Source: Streptococcus parasanguinis ATCC 15912 (GTDB lineage: Bacteria > Bacillota > Bacilli > Lactobacillales > Streptococcaceae). Taken from it: a stretch of 64,000 bases of DNA. The number at the start of each line of letters is the position of its first letter. Position 1 is the stretch's first letter. Below, one piece after another: positions 59,191-64,000 of the stretch. Location: assembly GCF_000164675.2 (NCBI RefSeq), contig NC_015678.1, forward strand, positions 1,364,001-1,428,000, in the 5' to 3' direction. The notes beneath the pieces were generated by a model. The model did not search any database. It was not told where the DNA came from and saw only the letters and a list, made by a program, of their open reading frames with translations. The position numbers and the translations under genes were made by a program.

Positions 59191-59868
59191 TTAAAATAGA
59201 TTCAAGATTTTACCTAAGAAATATAGTAAAAGCAAGAGATAAGATAGGGCCGCACTCATCTGATAGGTTCTGTTCATAAAGCGAGCTTCCCCTCTTACTG
59301 GAAAGACATAAGCCAACATGACCCCAGCTACTAATCCACCGATGTGCCCCGACATACTGATCCCTGGCATGAAGCTAAAGATCAAATTGACCACAATCAA
59401 GCTGGTATAGGACTGACTCAAGTGGCGAATATAGGGACTTTGGACAATAAAGCGCAGAGCACCAATGGTCCCAAACAGTCCAAAGAGGGCTGTAGAAGCT
59501 CCTGCTGCAATCACATCTGGCGTAAAAATAGCGACAAAGACATTGCCCATCATGCCTGATAAGAGATAAAGAGCTAAGAAAGCCTTCGATCCAAAGAGAT
59601 CTTCTGCCAAACGTCCCAAGTAATAGAGAGTGATCATATTGAGCACAAAATGTTCTAGACCGATATGAACAAATGTAGCTGTCACGATTCGCCATAACTG
59701 GCTAGGATCGACTTTCACAACCTCTCCAATAATCCCACCGCTATAGTAAACAGCTGCACCTGTTTGGTAGTCACTTCCAAATCGGATAAACATGGAAAGA
59801 AAGACTGCCGTTGTGACGAGCAACAAGATGCTGGTCACAGGATAACGACGATCAAAGAGTAACTTCAT
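59191..59868 (-). CDS. Rhomboid family intramembrane serine protease
   Basis: The 225-residue membrane protein has about six to seven hydrophobic segments, the catalytic Ser125 in GASTALFG and His175 in SGHIGG. The conserved HIGLEHFVLNM lies in the second helix. Its substrates are unknown. It overlaps the 5-formyl-THF cyclo-ligase gene by 17 bp, an arrangement kept in streptococci. Confidence 0.94.
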   Translation of the reverse strand: MKLLFDRRYPVTSILLLVTTAVFLSMFIRFGSDYQTGAAVYYSGGIIGEVVKVDPSQLWRIVTATFVHIGLEHFVLNMITLYYLGRLAEDLFGSKAFLALYLLSGMMGNVFVAIFTPDVIAAGASTALFGLFGTIGALRFIVQSPYIRHLSQSYTSLIVVNLIFSFMPGISMSGHIGGLVAGVMLAYVFPVRGEARFMNRTYQMSAALSYLLLLLYFLGKILNLF

Positions 59869-60391
59869 AGACTAGCACCTCCTGAACTGCCTGATCAAAA
59901 GTATCTGGCTGAAAATCCTTCTGCTGAATGGAATAAATCGTACTAACCGTTTTTCCAGTAAAATCTTCCAAATAACGATCATAATAGCCACCACCATAGC
60001 CAATTCGGTAGCCTTTTGACTGGAAGACCACGCCTGGTACATGGATCAGATCAATCTCTGACTGATCCACAACCCTTCCTTTTTCATTGGGCTCCAACAA
60101 ACCAAAGCGTGTCTTTTCCAAAATGTCAGGATCGTATTCCACAAATTCCATCCGCCCTTGTGCATAGGTACGGGGAACACAGACGCGTTTTCCAAGTTGA
60201 AGAGCTTCCTCGATCAAGCCAGCTGTGGAAACTTCATGGTCAAAAGACAGATAGGTCGCAAGGGTCTTTGCCTCCTGAAAAGCTGGTAGCTCCAAGAGGC
60301 GCTGAGTCAGCTCTTCATCTGCTTGAGTTTTCACGGATTCTGGCAACTGTTTCATGGCTGCTATAGTTTCTTTTCGTAGTGTTTTCTTCAT
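59852..60391 (-). CDS. 5-formyltetrahydrofolate cyclo-ligase
   Basis: The 179-residue enzyme converts 5-formyl-THF to 5,10-methenyl-THF with ATP. The signature GYGGGYYDRYL lies near residues 131-141, and the N-terminal LRKETIAAMK is typical. It is coupled with the rhomboid gene by overlap. Confidence 0.94.
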   Translation of the reverse strand: MKKTLRKETIAAMKQLPESVKTQADEELTQRLLELPAFQEAKTLATYLSFDHEVSTAGLIEEALQLGKRVCVPRTYAQGRMEFVEYDPDILEKTRFGLLEPNEKGRVVDQSEIDLIHVPGVVFQSKGYRIGYGGGYYDRYLEDFTGKTVSTIYSIQQKDFQPDTFDQAVQEVLVYEVTL

Positions 60392-60466
60392 ACCTACTCC
60401 TTTTGTCTAGCTTTTATTGTATCATTTTTTAGGAAAGATCCGAACAGTTTTTATAAAACAAAGAAA

Positions 60467-60495
60467 AATCCAACTCCAGACGGAGTTGAATCATT
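60467..60495 (-). terminator. Terminator of the dapD-deacetylase unit
   Basis: Minus strand: CAACTCC, loop, GGAGTTG, then GATTTTTC, directly after the deacetylase stop. Confidence 0.8.
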
Positions 60496-60498
60496 CAT

Positions 60499-61632
60499 TT
60501 ATTGGTTAGCCTTCATTTTCAAAAATTTACCAATGTTTTCCACAGCAAAGGGAAGGGCTGCTTCATTTGGGCTCATCTTCGGATGGTGCAGGGCATAAGG
60601 GGTATCAATCCCCAACCAGAACATGACCCCAGGGACCTTACTCAAGAGAAAGCCGAAGTCTTCTCCTGTCATCGCAGGCAGAATATCAATCAGGTTCACG
60701 TCTTCCTCAGCTGTGAAAAAGTCCATGAGTTCTTTGGCCAATTCTGGTTGGTTTTCCACAGGCAGGTAGCCTCCTTGCTTGAGTTCCAGGTCCAATTTCA
60801 CATCAAAGGCTGCTGCAACTCCTTCTGCAATGGCTTTGACCCGTTTTTGAGTCAGAAGGTTCATCTCCATGGTCAAGGTCCGAATGGTCCCATGAAGGAA
60901 GGCTGTCTCAGCAATCACATTATTGGTTGTTCCTGCATGCATGGAACCAAAGGTCACCACAGCACCTTCAATCGGATCGACATTTCGACTCACAACCGAT
61001 TGGACTTGGGTAATGAAGTAAGAGGCTGCTACAAGAGCATCATTGGCCTTATGTGGAAAGGCCGCATGCCCTCCCTTACCTGTAAAGGTAATCTTGACTT
61101 CACAGGTCCCCGCAAAAAGGGTACCCGTATTGGTCGCAATGTCCCCCACCTTCAAATCAGGGCGTACATGCAGACCATAAAATTCATCAGGGAGCCAGTC
61201 TCCAAAAGCATTGTCCTTATACATGAGCATACCACCAGCCTCATTTTCTTCAGCTGGTTGAAAGAGAAAAAGCAGGTTATTTTTTGGTTGTACTTGAACC
61301 AGTTGATCCAAAAGCCCAAGAGCTGTCGTCATGTGCATATCATGACCACAAGCATGCATCCGTCCTTCGTGCTTGGAGGCAAAATCAAGGCCCGTTTGTT
61401 CCACAATAGGTAAGCCATCGATATCCGTCCGCCAGCCGATCGTTTTTTCAGGTGCAGCCCCATGGAGATAAACCAGGATCCCGGTCCGCCAAGTCCGTTG
61501 CTCTACAAAGTCCTTGCCCGCTGTGATCTCTGCGATTCGCTCTAAGAGGTAGGCTTGGGTTTCAAATTCTTCCAAGCCAATTTCAGGGATTTGGTGCAAA
61601 TCCCGTCTGATTTTGATTAAATCCAATGTCAT
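60499..61632 (-). CDS. N-acetyldiaminopimelate deacetylase (M20 family)
   Basis: The 377-residue metallo-amidohydrolase removes acetate from N-acetyl-LL-diaminopimelate in the acetyl branch of lysine/cell-wall precursor synthesis. Metal ligands are visible in [10 protein letters not shown] (about 92-101) and PAEENEAGG (about 130-138), and the dimerisation lid is intact. The substrate follows from its place 53 bp after dapD; otherwise related M20 amidohydrolases also include hippurate hydrolases. Confidence 0.92.
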   Translation of the reverse strand: MTLDLIKIRRDLHQIPEIGLEEFETQAYLLERIAEITAGKDFVEQRTWRTGILVYLHGAAPEKTIGWRTDIDGLPIVEQTGLDFASKHEGRMHACGHDMHMTTALGLLDQLVQVQPKNNLLFLFQPAEENEAGGMLMYKDNAFGDWLPDEFYGLHVRPDLKVGDIATNTGTLFAGTCEVKITFTGKGGHAAFPHKANDALVAASYFITQVQSVVSRNVDPIEGAVVTFGSMHAGTTNNVIAETAFLHGTIRTLTMEMNLLTQKRVKAIAEGVAAAFDVKLDLELKQGGYLPVENQPELAKELMDFFTAEEDVNLIDILPAMTGEDFGFLLSKVPGVMFWLGIDTPYALHHPKMSPNEAALPFAVENIGKFLKMKANQ

Positions 61633-61649
61633 AGTCGTCTTCTTTCTAT

Positions 61650-61675
61650 TAGAATAGAGGCCTTGCGGCCTCTAC
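61650..61675 (-). terminator. Small hairpin between dapD and the deacetylase
   Basis: Minus strand: AGAGGCC, GCAA loop, GGCCTCT, without a good T run. It may only modulate transcription between the two genes. Confidence 0.4.
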
Positions 61676-61685
61676 CATTCCTATC

Positions 61686-62384
61686 TTACAAATTACGCAA
61701 GGCGTCTTCCAACGCTGTTTTTTGTTGGGTTTTTTCATCGATTTCCTTGATGATGCGAGCAGGGACACCAGCTACGACCACATTTTCAGGGACATCTTGA
61801 GTAACGATAGCTCCAGCGGCAACGACTGAACCGTTCCCTACTTGAACCCCTTCAATCACAACTGCATTGGCACCAACCAAGACATTGTCACCAATCCGAA
61901 CAGGCTCAGCAGAAGCTGGCTCAATGACACCCGCAAGAACGGCACCTGCACCGATGTGGCTGTTTTTACCAACTGTTGCACGGCCACCAAGGATAGCCCC
62001 CATATCAATCATGGTTCCTGCACCGATTTCAGCGCCAATATTGATGACAGCACCCATCATTACGACAGCATTGTCTTCGATGGTCACTTGGTCACGAATA
62101 ATAGCACCCGGTTCGATACGCGCATTTAGATAGCGCTTATCAAGCAAGGGAACAGCTGAATTACGGCCATCTTGTTCTACCACATAATCCTTGTTCTCTG
62201 TCAAGTTGGCAAGTAGAGGCTCGATATCTGTCCAGTCACCGAACAAAACATTGCCAAGCTTGGTGACAGAAGCAGGAACAGCTGTTGCCAATTCCCCTTC
62301 AAAGGTTACTTTCACATTTGTTTTCTTTTCTGCATTTCCAATAAAAGCGATAATTTCTTGAGCAGACATTTTTTGTGCTGTCAT
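61686..62384 (-). CDS. dapD: Tetrahydrodipicolinate N-acetyltransferase
   Basis: The 232-residue enzyme acetylates 2,3,4,5-tetrahydrodipicolinate with acetyl-CoA. The N-terminal alpha/beta part is followed by a left-handed beta-helix with hexapeptides such as [15 protein letters not shown] and [14 protein letters not shown] start at 62384 ([10 protein letters not shown]), with GGAG six bases upstream; the frame opens at 62396. The same gene is also called dapH. Confidence 0.94.
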   Translation of the reverse strand: MTAQKMSAQEIIAFIGNAEKKTNVKVTFEGELATAVPASVTKLGNVLFGDWTDIEPLLANLTENKDYVVEQDGRNSAVPLLDKRYLNARIEPGAIIRDQVTIEDNAVVMMGAVINIGAEIGAGTMIDMGAILGGRATVGKNSHIGAGAVLAGVIEPASAEPVRIGDNVLVGANAVVIEGVQVGNGSVVAAGAIVTQDVPENVVVAGVPARIIKEIDEKTQQKTALEDALRNL

Positions 62385-62419
62385 AAGATTCTCCATTCAT
62401 TTCAATTAAAGGTATTCAT

Positions 62420-62448
62420 ATTATACCACAAACCCAAAGAGATGAACA
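62420..62448 (-). promoter_or_regulatory. Promoter of dapD
   Basis: Minus strand TGG-TATAAT (-10 at 62420-62425, extended) with a poor -35, about 36 bp before the dapD start. Confidence 0.5.
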
Positions 62449-62603
62449 CCTTGGCTATCGTTGAAACCGATGGCGATGTAGGCATTCTGAATCGGCTTCC
62501 TTTGAATGGACTCAGGGCTCTACTAGTTATCCTTCGCAAATAGACTCGTGTGTTCATTTCGAAATACACTCCATCTTTGTTTCCCATTGTCATTCACTTT
62601 CAG

Positions 62604-63293
62604 TTATTTTAGCACCAGTTTACTTCCCTTTTTCTTCAATTCCATAACTACTTCTGGCTCTCCTGGCATTTGATAAGTCGCTTGAAAACCTTCTCCACCA
62701 TCTAGAAGCTCGCCCCAAACCAAACGTTGGGGATTTCCTAGTTTCTTAATGAGCTGGGCGAATTCTGTACCTTTTTTTCCTTTTTCAATAGTGATTTCTT
62801 TCTTACTGGTTGCCTTCTCTTTTGCTTCTAATAAATTCGTCGCATCAACCATCGTTAAGCGATACCCCTGGTCTTTCTCTTGTTCAAACCACAGACTGAC
62901 ATTTTTCTTCTCTTGATCTGTCTGATTGGCTACATAAGTCAAAACGAGAACCGTTTTAGAGCTATTGGCTGTTTTAGTGTAACGAACTTTTTGAGCCTTT
63001 CCCCATTTAGTCACAACCGTTTCCAAGCGTGTCCCCGCTTGTCGGCTCTGTTTTAAACGAACCTTCAAATTCACCACAGCTTCGATCGTCCACTGAAACC
63101 GCTTGGCTTTTTGTTCGCCTGCCACCAGATTTTGGTAGTTTTTAGGCTGGAAACTGGTGAGGCTTCTATCTTCCTTGATATCAGTATCCTGTTCTTGCAC
63201 CTGGATAGTCGAAATCGACAGTAAAAGACCTAAAACAAAACACAAAGAAGGTAGTAAGAGTTCTTTTCTGTTCTTTTTGATCCACTCTAGCAT
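62604..63293 (-). CDS. Membrane-anchored protein of unknown function
   Basis: I do not recognise the 229-residue protein. It has a short cytoplasmic start (MLEWIKKNRKELLL), one membrane segment (about 13-32) and an extracellular part rich in Lys, Thr and Gln. The second half has ITIEKGKKGTEFAQLIKKLGNP, a helix-then-LGxP pattern seen in BLIP/SmpA-like folds, but that is only a resemblance. It lies 5 bp after a gene with the same build. Confidence 0.7.
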   Translation of the reverse strand: MLEWIKKNRKELLLPSLCFVLGLLLSISTIQVQEQDTDIKEDRSLTSFQPKNYQNLVAGEQKAKRFQWTIEAVVNLKVRLKQSRQAGTRLETVVTKWGKAQKVRYTKTANSSKTVLVLTYVANQTDQEKKNVSLWFEQEKDQGYRLTMVDATNLLEAKEKATSKKEITIEKGKKGTEFAQLIKKLGNPQRLVWGELLDGGEGFQATYQMPGEPEVVMELKKKGSKLVLK

Positions 63294-63298
63294 TCGCT

Positions 63299-64000
63299 TT
63301 ACCCCTTCTTACTCAAACGATACTGGCCACTCTGATCACGCTCAAAAGTCAAAGATACCAATCCATCTGTCACCTGGTAAGACAGGGCCAAAAGGTGTTT
63401 ATCCTGAGTTCGCGTTAAACTAAGTGAGTTAGGAAGCCCTGATTTTTTCAAGACTTCCTCTACCATTGTTCCTTTTTCCTTTTTCCCATCTAGTGTCTGA
63501 TAGCCCGTAAAATCTGCCAACTTCAAATCCTTTTTCTTCTTGTAGAGAGACGAATGAGGGACAAATCCTTGAACTGCACTTAGATAAAAGACACCATCCT
63601 GCTCATGAAATTCTATTTTATAAGGATAGATTCCTTTCACAGGAGTCCCATAGCCTAGCTGGACTTGCGCTCCAAAACTCGTATCTTCTTGTGTAAAACT
63701 CACTGCTTTTCCAAATTTTTTGACGAATGCAGATAAAGTCACCCAATTTTTTTGTGTCTTTCCTTCTCCCCTTGCAAGCTCCAGTGAAAGCAAATTTTCT
63801 AGATCCGGCTCTTTGGAAGAAGAAGCGACAAATCGCTGACTATTTTCTTTCATTTGAGACAAACTCAACAAGCGATCTTTTGGCAAGGTTTTAACTGGAT
63901 GAATCACAAAAACCAAGCTAGCACCAACGACAAAAGCTAGCAAAGCACTTGCAAGTGTTTGGAGGATTTTCTTATGATCTCTGATCCACTTTTTAATTTC
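63299..64000 (-). CDS. Membrane-anchored paralogue, 5' end cut by window edge
   Basis: The frame is open to base 64000, so the start lies outside. The visible part begins EIKKWIRDHKKIL, then a membrane segment and an extracellular domain of about 190 residues with LKKSGLPNSLSL near the end. N-terminus, size and the short gap of 5 bp mark it as a tandem relative of the 62604-63293 gene. Function unknown. Confidence 0.7.
   Translation of the reverse strand, partial: EIKKWIRDHKKILQTLASALLAFVVGASLVFVIHPVKTLPKDRLLSLSQMKENSQRFVASSSKEPDLENLLSLELARGEGKTQKNWVTLSAFVKKFGKAVSFTQEDTSFGAQVQLGYGTPVKGIYPYKIEFHEQDGVFYLSAVQGFVPHSSLYKKKKDLKLADFTGYQTLDGKKEKGTMVEEVLKKSGLPNSLSLTRTQDKHLLALSYQVTDGLVSLTFERDQSGQYRLSKKG

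Overview
The window is chromosomal DNA of a low-GC Streptococcus, most likely of the mitis/sanguinis/parasanguinis type. The evidence is the gene order dut - phosphoglycerate mutase family - radA - carbonic anhydrase, the RNase J2 (rnjB) - estA pair, gpsA-galU, the acetylated-diaminopimelate lysine genes, YSIRK-type signal peptides, LPXTG anchors, and a GtfA/GtfB/Gtf3 glycosylation set of the kind that modifies serine-rich repeat adhesins. I cannot fix the species from the sequence alone. Almost every gene is on the minus strand; only gpsA and galU are on the plus strand.

Region 1 (1-11.9 kb) is a glycosylation island read right to left: an O-acetyltransferase, a GT2-GT8 fusion, a hexapeptide-acetyltransferase fusion, two GT8 enzymes, GtfA, GtfB, Gtf3, a GT2 and a GT8 cut by the window edge. 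GtfA/GtfB put the first GlcNAc on Ser/Thr of the adhesin, Gtf3 adds the next sugar, and the other enzymes extend or decorate the glycan. Four of the enzymes carry a C-terminal module that looks like the C-terminal part of GtfB. The adhesin and its accessory Sec genes are not in the window. Region 2 (12-19.4 kb) holds gltX, estA, rnjB, a conserved hypothetical gene behind a possible structured leader RNA, and an ABC transporter permease/ATPase pair with no binding protein. Two promoter-to-terminator stretches here look like structured RNAs.

Region 3 (19.9-53 kb) is dominated by very large surface proteins: a 3018-residue adhesin alternating pilin-type isopeptide domains with antigen I/II-like domains; a decapitated LPXTG protein; an L-type-lectin LPXTG protein with nine 70-residue repeats; a giant Muc_B2/MucBP protein with ten 207-residue repeats; and a beta-helix adhesin without an anchor. 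The housekeeping block carbonic anhydrase-radA-phosphatase-dut sits between them. Two of the giant genes are broken only by one-base changes in T homopolymers inside near-identical repeats, which points to sequencing or assembly error; once repaired they encode about 1503 and 2782 residues. The decapitated gene is different and looks like a real deletion.

Region 4 (53.7-64 kb) is metabolic: a class I glutamine amidotransferase, gpsA, galU, a secreted C69 dipeptidase, a rhomboid protease overlapping 5-formyl-THF cyclo-ligase, the two acetyl-branch lysine/diaminopimelate genes, and two tandem membrane-anchored paralogues, the second cut by the right edge. A palindromic intergenic element of about 175 bp occurs three times, each time just 3' of a minus-strand gene and ending in a terminator hairpin. 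Nothing in the window is clearly a phage, a CRISPR array, a tRNA or an intact insertion sequence.
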